A stretch of 64,000 bases of DNA from Phycisphaerae bacterium (GCA_030372985.1 JAUCQB010000213.1:1-64000); one strand, 5' to 3'. Positions 26,970 to 36,528 are shown, counted from the first letter of the stretch. Notes: generated by a model from the sequence alone, not told the origin. A program made the numbers and translations.

Positions 26970-28319
26970 ATGGCCCTGACGTCGCGCACACTGACCGATC
27001 GCCTCTTCACCTTCATGGGTATCAGCTCGATTCTTCTGCTGGCCGCGTTCCTGCTGGTCTTGCTCACTCCCATCACCGTTCGCGGAATCGGGGCGTTCGT
27101 CTTCCGCGGCACCGTGGAACACCGCCGCATGCAACTCGAACTGTTCGAGGCCGGCAACAAAGCCGATCTCGAAGCCGAAATGGCCATCGTCTCCGAGGCC
27201 CGCAGGCCCGTGTACGAAATGATCGCCGCGTTCGAGAAGGAGATCGAGTCAGAGGGCTTTCTCGCCTCGCGCAAGTATGCCGAACCGCTCCAGGCGGTGA
27301 AAGACGAGCTGCACCTGCTTCTCGGGCCTGCCCCCGGCCAGGAACGGCCGGTGATGGATCGCGACAAGTTCGGCCAGACACGCTGGGATCGTGCGCAGGT
27401 CGTGCTCCATCATTTCCTGTATGACAAACAATACGACTACTCCAATCCCAATGAAATGGGCACACCCATCGATGTGCCCCGCGTCAACGCATTCAAAGGG
27501 ACTTCGCTTGAGCCGCTGTTTGCCTATGTCGAGCAGAACCTGGAGAAGATGCTGCTGCCGAAGGTGACCTTCTATTGGGGTTTCCTGACGCAGACGTCCT
27601 ACGACTCACACTACTTCGGCGGCGTCTGGGCCGAGCTCCTGGGGACGTTTTATCTGACGGTCGGTGCAATCGTTTTCGCGGTTCCGATGGGCGTGGTGTC
27701 GGCGATTTACCTCGTCGAGTACGCCCCCGCGGCGAGCAGACTGGTCCAGTTGATTCGGACGTGCATCAGCACGCTGGCGGGCGTCCCGAGCATCGTTTTC
27801 GGCCTGTTCGGGTTGGCTTTTTTCATGAATACGGTCGGCGTCTCCCGATCCAAGAGCGTACTCGCCGGCTCGCTCACGCTTTCCATTCTGATTCTGCCGC
27901 TGGTGATAAGGGCTTCCGAGGAAGCGATCCGCGCAGTGCCGCATACTTACAGAGAGGCTTCGCTGAGCCTGGGCGCAGGCAAGTGGCGCACCATCGTGAG
28001 GGTCATTCTGCCCTCCGCCTTGCCTGGCATTCTTACGGGCATCGTGATCAGCATGGGCCGGGCCGCCGGTGAAACGGCTCCCATCATCTATACTGCGGCG
28101 GTCAGTGTGGGGCTGCCTCTCTCCCTCAAGGAGACCCTCAGCCAGCCGACACCCGCCCTGCCCTGGAACATCTATAACCTCGCCACTGAACACCAGCGGG
28201 TCGACGAGATCCGACACGTTCAGTACGGTATGGTCTTCACCCTTGTGATGCTCGTGCTCCTGTTGAACTCGGTGGCGATCTATGCCCGGGCGAAGATATC
28301 GAAACGGCTTCGAGGATGA
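26970..28319 (+). CDS. pstA: Phosphate ABC transporter permease PstA with large periplasmic insert
   Basis: 449 residues, much longer than the usual 280-300. After helix 1 (~15-40) there is an extra hydrophilic segment of about 150 residues ([20 protein letters not shown] through [16 protein letters not shown]), rich in acidic and helical sequence. The standard permease then begins at [18 protein letters not shown], with the coupling loop [22 protein letters not shown] and [11 protein letters not shown]. The inserted part would face the periplasm, where it might contact PstS or the envelope. The stop overlaps the pstB start. Confidence 0.92.
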   Translation: MALTSRTLTDRLFTFMGISSILLLAAFLLVLLTPITVRGIGAFVFRGTVEHRRMQLELFEAGNKADLEAEMAIVSEARRPVYEMIAAFEKEIESEGFLASRKYAEPLQAVKDELHLLLGPAPGQERPVMDRDKFGQTRWDRAQVVLHHFLYDKQYDYSNPNEMGTPIDVPRVNAFKGTSLEPLFAYVEQNLEKMLLPKVTFYWGFLTQTSYDSHYFGGVWAELLGTFYLTVGAIVFAVPMGVVSAIYLVEYAPAASRLVQLIRTCISTLAGVPSIVFGLFGLAFFMNTVGVSRSKSVLAGSLTLSILILPLVIRASEEAIRAVPHTYREASLSLGAGKWRTIVRVILPSALPGILTGIVISMGRAAGETAPIIYTAAVSVGLPLSLKETLSQPTPALPWNIYNLATEHQRVDEIRHVQYGMVFTLVMLVLLLNSVAIYARAKISKRLRG

Positions 28320-29164
28320 TGACGATGGCGGTGGCGACGATGCAACGGCCGGCGATGATGACAAACAAACGTGGCGATCCAGGCAATTTCGGGCCTGCTC
28401 ATGCCCCGCAGACCGCCCACGTGACCGCCGAGGAGTTCTCCGTTTACTACGGCGGCAACGAGGCGGTGAAGAAGGTCAGCATGGCCTTCCCTGCCGGCAA
28501 GGTGACCGCCATCATCGGGCCGAGCGGCTGCGGCAAGAGCACGCTGCTGCGGGCCATCAACCGCATGAACGACCTGATTCCCGGCTGCCGCACGGGCGGC
28601 CGCCTGATCCTCGACGCCGAGAACATCTACGGACCGCGAATTGACGTCACCGCCCTGCGCCGCCGCGTCGGCATGGTATTTCAGAAGCCCAACCCGTTTC
28701 CCAAGACGGTCTTTGAGAACGTCGCCTTCGGGCCGCGCATCCACGGGGTCCGCGGCCGAGGCGATCTGGCCTCCATTGTCGAGGAAAGCCTCAAGCGGGC
28801 GGCCCTGTGGGACGAGGTCAAGGATCGCCTGCACGAAAACGCCTTGGGCCTCTCCGGCGGCCAGCAGCAGCGCTTGTGTATTGCCCGGGCACTGGCCGTC
28901 CAGCCCGAACTGCTGCTGATGGATGAGCCCACCTCGGCGCTCGATCCCATCGCGACCGACCGGATCGAGGACCTGATCGGAGAGCTTCGCGGCCAATACA
29001 CGGTGATCATCGTCACCCACAACATGCAGCAGGCTGCTCGCGTCTCCGATATGACCGCGTTCATGTACGTGGGCGAACTGATCGAGTTCGACTCCACGTC
29101 GAAGCTGTTCACCAGCCCCAGTGAGCAGAAGACGCAGGACTACATCACCGGGCGATTTGGATGA
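28316..29164 (+). CDS. pstB: Phosphate ABC transporter ATPase PstB
   Basis: 282 residues from the ATG that overlaps the pstA stop; the N-terminal ~35 residues are methionine-rich and variable, so a start at one of the later ATGs is possible. Walker [10 protein letters not shown] at 68-76, Q-loop VFQKPNPFP, signature [15 protein letters not shown], Walker [13 protein letters not shown], switch histidine in VTHNMQQA. It powers phosphate import through PstCA. Tight coupling with pstA and the following phoU shows one operon. Confidence 0.95.
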   Translation: MMTMAVATMQRPAMMTNKRGDPGNFGPAHAPQTAHVTAEEFSVYYGGNEAVKKVSMAFPAGKVTAIIGPSGCGKSTLLRAINRMNDLIPGCRTGGRLILDAENIYGPRIDVTALRRRVGMVFQKPNPFPKTVFENVAFGPRIHGVRGRGDLASIVEESLKRAALWDEVKDRLHENALGLSGGQQQRLCIARALAVQPELLLMDEPTSALDPIATDRIEDLIGELRGQYTVIIVTHNMQQAARVSDMTAFMYVGELIEFDSTSKLFTSPSEQKTQDYITGRFG

Positions 29165-29168
29165 TCAC

Positions 29169-29837
29169 ATGGCGACGCATTTCATCAATCTGCTGGACGA
29201 ACTGATGAGGCGGTCCCTGAGAATGGGCGCCGCCGTCGAGGACATGCTCCTGGAAGCCTGCGAGGCCGTCACCCAGGCCGACCACAAACTCGCTCGCCGG
29301 ATCGTTGATCGTGACGCGGAGATCGATGCTGAAGAGGTGGCCATCGAGGCGGAAGCCGTTCGCCTGATGACCCTTTTTCAGCCGATGGGCGCCGACATGC
29401 GGCGGCTGTGCACCATTCTCAAGGTCAACAATGACCTGGAACGCATCGCCGACTGCGGTGTCAACATCGCCGAACGCGCCGCCCACCTGGAGCCCGATAT
29501 GCTCGTCGAGCCCCGTCACACCCTGAGAGACATCTACCCCGTCGTGCGCCGCATGTTGCACGGGGCGATCCACGCCTATGCCACGCTCGATCGCGACGCT
29601 GCCGAGAAGGTCATGGCCGAGGACGAAGTCATTGACGCGTTCTACGGTGATTTCATCCGCAACCTCGTCGCCGACGCCTCCAGCTCGCCCGAGACCATGG
29701 CCGCCCACCTGGACGTTCTCTCCATCGCCAAGAACCTCGAACGTACCGCCGACCATGCGGTCAACATCGCCGAAGATGTCGTCTTCCTGGTGACCGGCCA
29801 GATCATCCGCCACGGCCCTAAAAAGGTGTCAGGATGA
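29169..29837 (+). CDS. phoU: Phosphate regulatory protein PhoU
   Basis: 222 residues from the ATG at 29169, four bases after the pstB stop; a frame extending into pstB is not used. Two three-helix bundles carry the PhoU metal-binding motifs: LKVNNDLERIADCGVNIAER near residues 85-105 and IAKNLERTADHAVNIAEDVV near 185-205. PhoU links the Pst transporter with the PhoR kinase and restrains the Pho response when phosphate is plentiful. Last gene of the operon. An imperfect stem (29855-29892) between it and the convergent gene may end transcription. Confidence 0.95.
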   Translation: MATHFINLLDELMRRSLRMGAAVEDMLLEACEAVTQADHKLARRIVDRDAEIDAEEVAIEAEAVRLMTLFQPMGADMRRLCTILKVNNDLERIADCGVNIAERAAHLEPDMLVEPRHTLRDIYPVVRRMLHGAIHAYATLDRDAAEKVMAEDEVIDAFYGDFIRNLVADASSSPETMAAHLDVLSIAKNLERTADHAVNIAEDVVFLVTGQIIRHGPKKVSG

Positions 29838-29921
29838 TTTTTCTCGCTCGGTGTCCCATCTCTCCCGGCGAAACCCAGCCAAGCCGGATGGGCAGACTCT
29901 GAATGATCACCCAGCGTGCGA

Positions 29922-30983
29922 TCACTGCCTGAATCTGCCGCGACTCTCACCGGATTCAATGATCGTGACGATGCAGCCCCGGGCCAGCATCGCGTACACG
30001 TCTTCAATATCCTTCTTGCCCAAGCGAACACATCCCAGAGAGGCGTCCGTGCCGATGCTTGCCTCATCATTGGTGCCGTGGATGCCGTAGCCGCGCTGGC
30101 CGACGGCGCTTCCTTCGATTCCTTTCAGGGCAATCCAGTACCCGCCGAGCGGGTTATCCGGATCGTGCGAGCCGTACCGCCTGCCGTTTCGCGGATCAAC
30201 CCACGAGGGGTGTCGCAGACGGGTGGTCACGACCCACGTACCCGTCGGCGTCTTGTTGTCGGTGCCCAGGGCGACTCGGCACGTGCGCACGTACACATCT
30301 TGCAGGTACAGATGCATTTCATGGTCGCTCTTGACGACCGTGGCGCTGAAGGGTCCTCGAACAATCTTGATTCGCTGGCCGGGGCGAAGCACGCTCCCGG
30401 CCGAGAGACGGTTGATGCCGCTGATCAGTTCCTCGGTCAGATCGTGTTTACGGGCGATCCGGGAGAGGGTGTCCCCTTGGGCGATGCGATAACTGAACAC
30501 CAGCGGGTCACCCTGCAGTATGTCCGGCGAGAAGATTGTCCCGTCGGCAATCTGGGCCAGAATCTCACGCACCCGGTGTTGTCGGTCGGCGGAGCAGCCC
30601 TGTTGGAGAACGCGGTTCAAATTGTCCCTCGCCCACAGAAGCTCCCCTCTCTCCCAGGCCAAGACGCCTTCCCGGTACGCGATGTCCGTCGGGTCGAGTG
30701 CCGGGGGCTCAGCCGGCTGCGTCGGGCTGGCCGGTGCGGACTGAGCAGGCGGCCATGCCGGGGCCGTCCGGGGCCCTTCCGCAGGAACGGTGGCAGGGAC
30801 CGGGGCGACTGAGGGAGGCGAGACCGTGACTCCCGGTGCCGGAAGCGGTTGCTCATCTCCCTCGTCCGACCCGAACAACGAGCAGCCCGCGACCATCAGG
30901 CAAGTCGACACCGCAAGAAGACCAAGGCCGAGAATCAGATACCTTCGGTGAAGTATTCGCACGTCAATCATCCTTGTTGGCAT
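29922..30983 (-). CDS. L,D-transpeptidase lipoprotein with LysM domain
   Basis: 353 residues. Signal with lipobox VAGC (C34), a proline-rich linker (45-98), a short helical repeat region (100-150), a LysM domain (~164-208: SYRIAQGDTLSRIARKHDL ... GQRIKIV) and a YkuD catalytic domain (~212-342). The active-site pair is H302 in GYGIHGTND and C318 in ASLGCVRL. It would make or edit 3-3 peptidoglycan cross-links, or attach proteins to the wall, from the periplasmic face. The Dabb gene lies 17 bp upstream on the same strand. Confidence 0.92.
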   Translation of the reverse strand: MPTRMIDVRILHRRYLILGLGLLAVSTCLMVAGCSLFGSDEGDEQPLPAPGVTVSPPSVAPVPATVPAEGPRTAPAWPPAQSAPASPTQPAEPPALDPTDIAYREGVLAWERGELLWARDNLNRVLQQGCSADRQHRVREILAQIADGTIFSPDILQGDPLVFSYRIAQGDTLSRIARKHDLTEELISGINRLSAGSVLRPGQRIKIVRGPFSATVVKSDHEMHLYLQDVYVRTCRVALGTDNKTPTGTWVVTTRLRHPSWVDPRNGRRYGSHDPDNPLGGYWIALKGIEGSAVGQRGYGIHGTNDEASIGTDASLGCVRLGKKDIEDVYAMLARGCIVTIIESGESRGRFRQ

Positions 30984-31000
30984 GCGGTCTCATTCGAAGC

Positions 31001-31312
31001 CTATGCGGAAAGGCAGTCAAACACCCGGATCCCCGCCCACTGAGGCTTGTAACGCTTGATGTACTCCAGGTGCAGCGGGTGGTCGGCGTAGACGTCATGT
31101 CCGGCTTTGTCGTCGAAGAGAACGACCAAGCCGAGGTCAAAATCGGTGACGCTGACGTCCCGGTTCATGGTCTCGTCGCGCCGGCCGGTTTCCAGCCGCC
31201 GAACCGTCGGAATCCCGGCCAGCAGCTCCTGGCCGCCGGCGATCTGGGCGTCGATCTCGGATTCCGGGGTGTCGGGCTTCAAGGTGAAAAACACACAATG
31301 AACATAGGCCAT
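31001..31312 (-). CDS. Dabb (stress-responsive A/B barrel) protein
   Basis: 103 residues with GGAGAAG seven bases ahead of the ATG. The single dimeric alpha/beta barrel shows its typical opening MAYVHCVFFTLKPD, a middle ETGRRDE and the pattern FDLGLVVLFDDKAGHDVYADHPLHLEYI. Proteins of this family are small dimers of mostly unknown role, sometimes in stress response or polyketide cyclisation. Same strand as the L,D-transpeptidase gene, 17 bp apart. Confidence 0.88.
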   Translation of the reverse strand: MAYVHCVFFTLKPDTPESEIDAQIAGGQELLAGIPTVRRLETGRRDETMNRDVSVTDFDLGLVVLFDDKAGHDVYADHPLHLEYIKRYKPQWAGIRVFDCLSA

Positions 31313-31441
31313 GGCATCTTCTCCAATGGTCTGGTCGCCCCAGGCCGATCAAACGGCCGGGACTGTTTTTGTCGGCAGGTTCTTATACAATCTGGCCGCG
31401 GGAAACGCCAACCGGCGAGGATGTTGCCCCGCCACCTGAGT

Positions 31442-31600
31442 GAGGCGAACGACGAAATCCGAACGACCAACAACGACGCCGCTTCCTGGATTCGTTGCGA
31501 CGAACCTCGCCTGCGACGGACTTCATCGTTTGGCCCTCGGGTTTCTTTCGTCATTCGGGTTTCGACATTCGAATGGTCTTCCCTGGTCGTCGCGCGACAC
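31442..31600. repeat. Planctomycete-style intergenic repeat
   Basis: Contains TTTCGTCATTCG (31546-31557) and TTTCGACATTCG (31560-31571), a 12-mer repeated at a 14-bp step, beside related GACGAAATCCGAACGACC earlier. Translated on the minus strand it gives the spurious TKETRGPNDE-like strings often annotated in planctomycete genomes. The stretch 31313-31657 has no gene. Confidence 0.5.
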
Positions 31601-31657
31601 GAGAGAATCGGACGCGTGTGACCCGAGGCCCTGTGCCAACTGCCCTGGAGTCTTGTC

Positions 31658-32056
31658 ATGAAACACGTGATCGCACTGGTACTCGCGCTGGGCTTGAACG
31701 CGGCGGCCAACCTGATGATGAAAGTCGGCTCCGGCCGGTTCAACGCCGCAGGGCTGAACACCGATCCCGGCCTGCGGTCGCTGACCGCGGCGCTGACCGC
31801 CAACTGGGTGCTGGTCCTTGGCCTGCTGTGCTTTGCGATCAACGTGGTGTTCTATGCCTACGCGCTGCGGGCGCCGTTTCTGCCGGTGAGCATGGCCTAT
31901 CCGATCATGGTCGGCGGCGGCTTCGCGATCATCGCCGTCGTTGCGTGGTGGTTCCTCGGCGAACGGATGTCCGCCGTCCAGTGGGCCGGCGTGGCGATGA
32001 TCCTGATCGGCGTTTTCCTCGTGGCCCGCGAGGTCCAGGTGAACAGGGGGGCATAG
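31658..32056 (+). CDS. EmrE-like four-helix membrane protein lacking the key glutamate
   Basis: 132 residues, GGAG upstream, four membrane helices. The order and motifs (ANLMMKVGSG after helix 1, VFYAYALRAPFLPVSMAYPIMVGGG, WWFLGERMSAVQWAGVAMILIGV) match the small multidrug resistance/DMT superfamily. Aligned on LMK, the position of EmrE E14, which couples drug and proton binding, is an asparagine here. It is therefore unlikely to be an ordinary drug exporter. A lipid-linked sugar flippase partner (ArnE/ArnF type) or an unknown substrate is more plausible. Confidence 0.8.
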   Translation: MKHVIALVLALGLNAAANLMMKVGSGRFNAAGLNTDPGLRSLTAALTANWVLVLGLLCFAINVVFYAYALRAPFLPVSMAYPIMVGGGFAIIAVVAWWFLGERMSAVQWAGVAMILIGVFLVAREVQVNRGA

Positions 32057-32074
32057 AAGGAAAGGATCAAGTAG

Positions 32075-32194
32075 GAAGGATGAAGGCTGAGTGATGCCCC
32101 GGCAAAACCGGTCTGAGCCAATCCGACCTTCATCTCGCCATGGCGGCCAAGCCCGCGGCGATCTTTTGCCCTCATCCTTCCGCCTTCATCCTTC
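32075..32194. repeat. 13-bp inverted repeat of the GAAGGATGAAGG type
   Basis: GAAGGATGAAGGC (32075-32087) is the exact reverse complement of 32182-32194, and the motif CATCCTT is reiterated three times on the right side. The right arm contains the stop codon of the GNAT gene (32186), so the repeat has supplied that protein's last residues (KDEG). Confidence 0.65.
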
Positions 32195-32677
32195 ATCCTT
32201 CCCAGCTTCCGACCACGTCGTCTCGTACACCCGGTAGCCGGTCGGTGTCATGCCGAGTCTTTCGTACGCGGCCATCGCGCCATGGTTGTTACGGTGGACG
32301 TAAAGTCGGATGCCGCAGACGCCGGGGTCCTGGCGGGCAAGCGACTCGACATGCCGGTAGAGGCGCCGAAAGACGCTCTGGCCACGGTAGTCCGGGTGCA
32401 CGTAGACGCTCTGGATCCACCAGAAGACCTTCGCGCGCCAATCGCTCCATTCGCTGGTGATCATGAGCTGCCCGACGACCCGGCCGTCGCACTCGGCCAC
32501 GAAGTACCGACCCTGCTGCGGATGGGCGACGGCATGCGCGACCCCTCGCCGGGCGGTGTCCGGGTCCAGCCGCAGCCCTTCCGACTCACGCGCCTGCGCG
32601 ATGAGAAACTCCGTGATCACCGGAATGTCCGTGACTCTGGCGGATCGAATGATCGGGTTGTTATCCATGTGCGGCAA
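32186..32677 (-). CDS. GNAT-family N-acetyltransferase
   Basis: 163 residues. The acetyl-CoA motif is VYVHPDYRGQSVFRRLYRHVE (~91-111), preceded by VAECDGRVVGQLMI and followed by IRLYVHRNNHGAMAAYERLGM, the usual C-terminal part. GNAT enzymes transfer an acetyl group to an amine of a small molecule or protein; the acceptor here is unknown. Start is either M1 or M4. The C-terminal tail (AGKDEG) is encoded by the adjoining intergenic repeat. Confidence 0.9.
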   Translation of the reverse strand: MPHMDNNPIIRSARVTDIPVITEFLIAQARESEGLRLDPDTARRGVAHAVAHPQQGRYFVAECDGRVVGQLMITSEWSDWRAKVFWWIQSVYVHPDYRGQSVFRRLYRHVESLARQDPGVCGIRLYVHRNNHGAMAAYERLGMTPTGYRVYETTWSEAGKDEG

Positions 32678-32728
32678 TCATACGAGCAAGGCGTGTGCCG
32701 GTCTGCGCTGCCCCCTGGGGTGCCATTC

Positions 32729-34999
32729 CTACTTTCTGGTTGCCGCCTGCAGCTCGCGGGTGCAGGCTTCGATCGCCTGACGGCCGCGATGCCACGACTG
32801 GTAGCTGTGAACCGACGCCCAGCCCACAAGAGCCAGAAACAATGCCCCGAATCCGATCAGCAAAGACCGCACGATGCGCCGATCCGCGGGTTCGCCCGGG
32901 TCAACGCGGGCTTCCGAAAACTCGATGAACACCGGCTCAGCCGCGAGACCGGCCGGGGGTGTCCGTGTCTCGATGTCCGCCAGCGTCCGCAACGCCGCAG
33001 CACGTTCATCCTGAAGCTTGGCCCACGCCGCCAGTTCCGCCTGTCGCTGATCCGTTCGCCGCACGAGCGATCGCACGTTTTCGATGTGCTCGCGAATCTC
33101 GCGATCCAGGTCCTCCGCCCGTTGCGTCAACTGCTCGCGCCGCTGCCTGACCGTCTGCTCGCGATGCTTCTTGAGATCATCCAGGATCTTTGCTCTTAAT
33201 GACGCTTCGATCCGGGCCCTCCGGTCGTTCACCTGGCGGCGCAAACCGGCGACGCGCTGAACAGTCGTCGCCAGGTCAAGATTGCCGGTCAGTGTGGCCG
33301 AGCGGGCCAGCTTGACCACCTCCTGCTGGGCATCGCGGGCCGGCTGAAGATCCTTGGTCAGCGCCCGGCTGAGAACCAGCCCCTTGGTCGGTTCGTCGGT
33401 GTCCTGGCTGATGGCGTCCAGCGTCTGCCGATACTGGATCAGCGAGGCTGATCCGGCGTCGATGAACTGGCGAGCGGCCCGATCCAGTTCCGTCTGGCAG
33501 GTCAGCAGATCGGCTCCGCCGGCCAGCGCGTCTCGTTGTACCGACCAGTCGCTTGACATCGCCGCGGCGGCCTCTTTCCAGCCGCCCAGGATCTGCTTGA
33601 GGTTGGCCAGTGATTCTCGGATCCGCGAGCCATACTCCTCCTTCATCGCCCGCTCGATGCGGGCCGTGCCGTCCGCAACCGCCTGATCGAGTATCTTGAA
33701 TGCGCTGTCGCTCCCTTCGGTGATCCGTGTCAGCGCCTGGTTGAACTCGACCTCACGCTGCTGCAACGCTTCGATCTCCGAACTCAGCTTCGTGTCCGCC
33801 GATGCCGCGGACTGGATCTCACTGGCATCGATCTGGATGGATGCCGGATCGACATCTGATCCGGTCTCGGCGTTCGACAGCGAAGCTGTGGCAACCTCGA
33901 CCTCCCGTCGTTGTGCCTCGGCAGCGGTCCACAGAGCCACCAGTCGGGTCCCTTCTTCATCCATTGCAGCCGCAGGGCGGGTCGCTGCGGCCAGAAGTCG
34001 TTCGATCTCGGTGATCCGCTGTCGGATTCCCTCGTGTTCGGTCAGTGACGAGGGCCGTGAGCCCGGTACCGAAGCCGAGGTCCGGTAGAGCGCAACCATA
34101 TGGCGACCGGCCTCGTTGATAGCCTCAGTGGCCTGCTCCGGTTCGCGTGTCTGCAACCAGAAGGCGAGTAGCCCGTGAGACACGTCCGGCTCGCGCAGGA
34201 GAAACCTTTCCGTTCTTGCGAGCTCGGCACATGCCGAGAGCGTGACGGCGTCTCCGGGTCGGGTTTTGATCTGGCCAGTGACCCAGTAGAGCGGCTTGTA
34301 CGCGGCATATGACCACACGCCCAGCCCCGCCGAGACAAACACGGCGACGAGTCCGAAGACCAATAGCGCGGCCGAAGGCCCCGATTTCTCCACTCCGGCA
34401 ATCGTTGCCGGCTCACGACGGGGCTGCGAGCCCCCGCCGACGGCCGGGACGGCTCTGGCCGGCGCAGCAGATTTCGTCTCGACGGTTTTCTTCAGGATCA
34501 CGACCTGCTTTTCCAGGCCCGCCGCCCGTCGGCTCTGGACCTCCGCCTGTTCAGCGGCCTCGCGTAACCGGCTCTGAATCTCATCTCGCTCCCGGCCGAG
34601 GCGACCAGCCTGTTCTCGCAGCTCCTGGTTCTTCGCTGCGAAGACTTTAAGCTGCTCCTCGCGGTCGCGCAGCAGCGCCTCTCGCTCCGCCAGCAGCTTG
34701 GTGGCCTTGTCCAGCCTGGCCAGCACGTCCATTTCACGGTCGTGTTGCGACGACCATGCCGCCTGCTCTTTCTGAAGGCGAGTCTGGTCTTCGCGAAGCT
34801 TCGACTCGGCTTCAGCCAGCTTGTTTTCTCGCTCGGCCAGATCCTGCTCGAGCTGATCGAGTTTCTGGCGCAGGTGGTTGAGGAAGTCATGTACCGACGA
34901 ATCGCGGCCGGATGAATGACCTTCAGATTGTCGATCGGGTTGTCTGACCACCGCGGACCCGCCCTCGCTCCGTTCAGAACCAGCGATTCCCCTTGCCAT
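32729..34999 (-). CDS. Two-helix membrane protein with long coiled coils
   Basis: 756 residues. N-terminal coiled coil at ~35-180 (LDQLEQDLAERENKLAEAES, then further heptads), low-complexity linker, membrane helix ~210-232 (AALLVFGLVAVFVSAGLGVW), an extracytoplasmic region of nearly 490 residues that is mostly helical, and a second membrane helix ~722-740 (SLLIGFGALFLALVGWASV) with a short tail. The two-helix plan recalls polysaccharide co-polymerases (Wzz type), though the large coiled coil at the N-terminal, probably cytoplasmic, side is unusual and no Wzz motif is clear. Divergent from the M24-like gene. Function unassigned. Confidence 0.7.
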   Translation of the reverse strand: MARGIAGSERSEGGSAVVRQPDRQSEGHSSGRDSSVHDFLNHLRQKLDQLEQDLAERENKLAEAESKLREDQTRLQKEQAAWSSQHDREMDVLARLDKATKLLAEREALLRDREEQLKVFAAKNQELREQAGRLGRERDEIQSRLREAAEQAEVQSRRAAGLEKQVVILKKTVETKSAAPARAVPAVGGGSQPRREPATIAGVEKSGPSAALLVFGLVAVFVSAGLGVWSYAAYKPLYWVTGQIKTRPGDAVTLSACAELARTERFLLREPDVSHGLLAFWLQTREPEQATEAINEAGRHMVALYRTSASVPGSRPSSLTEHEGIRQRITEIERLLAAATRPAAAMDEEGTRLVALWTAAEAQRREVEVATASLSNAETGSDVDPASIQIDASEIQSAASADTKLSSEIEALQQREVEFNQALTRITEGSDSAFKILDQAVADGTARIERAMKEEYGSRIRESLANLKQILGGWKEAAAAMSSDWSVQRDALAGGADLLTCQTELDRAARQFIDAGSASLIQYRQTLDAISQDTDEPTKGLVLSRALTKDLQPARDAQQEVVKLARSATLTGNLDLATTVQRVAGLRRQVNDRRARIEASLRAKILDDLKKHREQTVRQRREQLTQRAEDLDREIREHIENVRSLVRRTDQRQAELAAWAKLQDERAAALRTLADIETRTPPAGLAAEPVFIEFSEARVDPGEPADRRIVRSLLIGFGALFLALVGWASVHSYQSWHRGRQAIEACTRELQAATRK

Positions 35000-35115
35000 G
35001 CAGCAATGAAACCCAGTCTATCCATGTCGACATGCCTCAACAAGCAAGCCCCTGAGCGATGCAGGCGGGCCAATCATCTCGTACAATGCGTCGGCTTACC
35101 TGGAGGCACACAGCG

Positions 35116-36231
35116 GTGACGAGACGCGAAGAACGGCAAATCAAGCATCAGCGGGCCGTAGCGTATATGGAATCGCATGGTCTTGATGCTGTTGTGCTGG
35201 CCCAACGACCCAACTTCGCCTGGTACACGGCCGGGGGGCTCAACCACGTGGGAACGGCCGACAGCACCGGCGCCGCCGCGCTGCTGGTCACCCGAGAACG
35301 CGCCGTCTGTATCACCAGCAACATCGAAGCCACACGGCTGGCCGACGAGGAACTGGCCGACCTGGACATCGAGGTGAAAGCCGCACCCTGGTTTGATGAG
35401 GCGGCACTGAGAAGCGTCTGGTCGATGGAGATGGGCAAACGCCGAGCCGCCTGCGATGTGCCATTGCCCGCTCTGCCCAGTGGAGTGTTCCGTCTGGACG
35501 CAGATTTTGCCGCTCTTCGATGGGTCATGACCGATGGCGAAATCCAACGGTATCGTGTGCTCGCCCAGGAGGTGGCTGGATGCCTTGAGTCCGTCTGCGC
35601 CCAGGCCAGACCCGGCATGACCGAGTTCGACCTCGCCGCCGGGATTGCCCAGGCGGCCCTCGCCAAGGGCATTCGCACCCCGGTGCTGCTTGTCGCGGCT
35701 GACGATCGCGTGCGGCATTATCGGCATCCCATTCCGACCGGTCGGATTCTTGAGCGGTACGGGATGGGTGTTTTGGGGGGGGAACGCCACGGTCTGACTG
35801 TCTCAGTAACCCGCCTTTTCTGCTTTGGCACGATCGACTCGGACCTTCATCGCAGGCATGAAGCGGTCTGCCAGGTCGACGCGGCCATGATGGCCGCCAC
35901 TGGCCCTGGCAGGACCATGGGCGATGTCCTGGCCGTTGCTCAACAAGTCTATGCGCAGAAAGGGTTTACGGACGAATGGCTCCTCCACCACCAGGGGGGT
36001 CTGACCGGCTACGTGGGGCGCGAGATCCGCGTTGGACCGGGCTGCCGTACTCCCATTGAGGCCGGCCAAGTGTTCGCCTGGAATCCTTCAATCGCCGGCA
36101 CCAAGAGCGAAGATACCCTTCTGGTCGGACCCCACCGCAACGAGATTCTCTCGTTGACCGGGGCATGGCCAACGAGGCCCTTTACGGTGCACGGACAGCA
36201 GTATCTTCGATGCGGTATTCGGGAGTTGTGA
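35116..36231 (+). CDS. M24 (pita-bread) fold protein, metal ligands mostly lost
   Basis: 371 residues from the GTG at 35116, which has GGAGG nine bases upstream; longer frames lack such a site. An N-terminal creatinase-like domain (VVLAQRPNFAWYTAGGLNHV) is followed by the pita-bread domain. Aligned with aminopeptidase P, the five metal ligands read V, S (in LTVSVTRLF), G (in HHQGGLTGY), N (in WNPSIAG) and E (in KSEDTLLVG): only the last is kept, while the catalytic first histidine remains. It may be a metal-free hydrolase like creatinase rather than a peptidase. Confidence 0.8.
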   Translation: MTRREERQIKHQRAVAYMESHGLDAVVLAQRPNFAWYTAGGLNHVGTADSTGAAALLVTRERAVCITSNIEATRLADEELADLDIEVKAAPWFDEAALRSVWSMEMGKRRAACDVPLPALPSGVFRLDADFAALRWVMTDGEIQRYRVLAQEVAGCLESVCAQARPGMTEFDLAAGIAQAALAKGIRTPVLLVAADDRVRHYRHPIPTGRILERYGMGVLGGERHGLTVSVTRLFCFGTIDSDLHRRHEAVCQVDAAMMAATGPGRTMGDVLAVAQQVYAQKGFTDEWLLHHQGGLTGYVGREIRVGPGCRTPIEAGQVFAWNPSIAGTKSEDTLLVGPHRNEILSLTGAWPTRPFTVHGQQYLRCGIREL

Positions 36232-36462
36232 AGGAATCCCTCCTGACTCGCCGAGCAAGGCAGACAGCGATACCTTGGCTTTGCTCGTATTTAAGTTGTT
36301 GAAAACATTGTGTTTACGCGTTCCCCAGCGAGCTCCATCCGGCCTTGCGTATTGCCCTTTCCCACCCATTCCAGTCTCAGTGGTTGGTCTTCCGGCGGCC
36401 GCGCAATGTCGCTGATGTGCGGATGGGCCGTTTGGCTGGCGCGTCACGAATCAGCATCAGAG

Positions 36463-36512
36463 TTGACAAAACCATTCAACTGCCATAAAGGTACCGACCG
36501 ATTGGTATCTTT
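36463..36512 (+). promoter_or_regulatory. Promoter and TetR operator ahead of the TetR gene
   Basis: Consensus -35 TTGACA (36463-36468), then a weak -10 TAAAGG at 36486 (17-bp spacing). An imperfect inverted repeat AAAGGTACC (36487-36495)/GGTATCTTT (36504-36512) covers the -10 and start region. This fits autorepression by the regulator encoded at 36529. No other gene lies in 36232-36528. Confidence 0.65.
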
Positions 36513-36528
36513 TATGGGAGGCGCGCCC

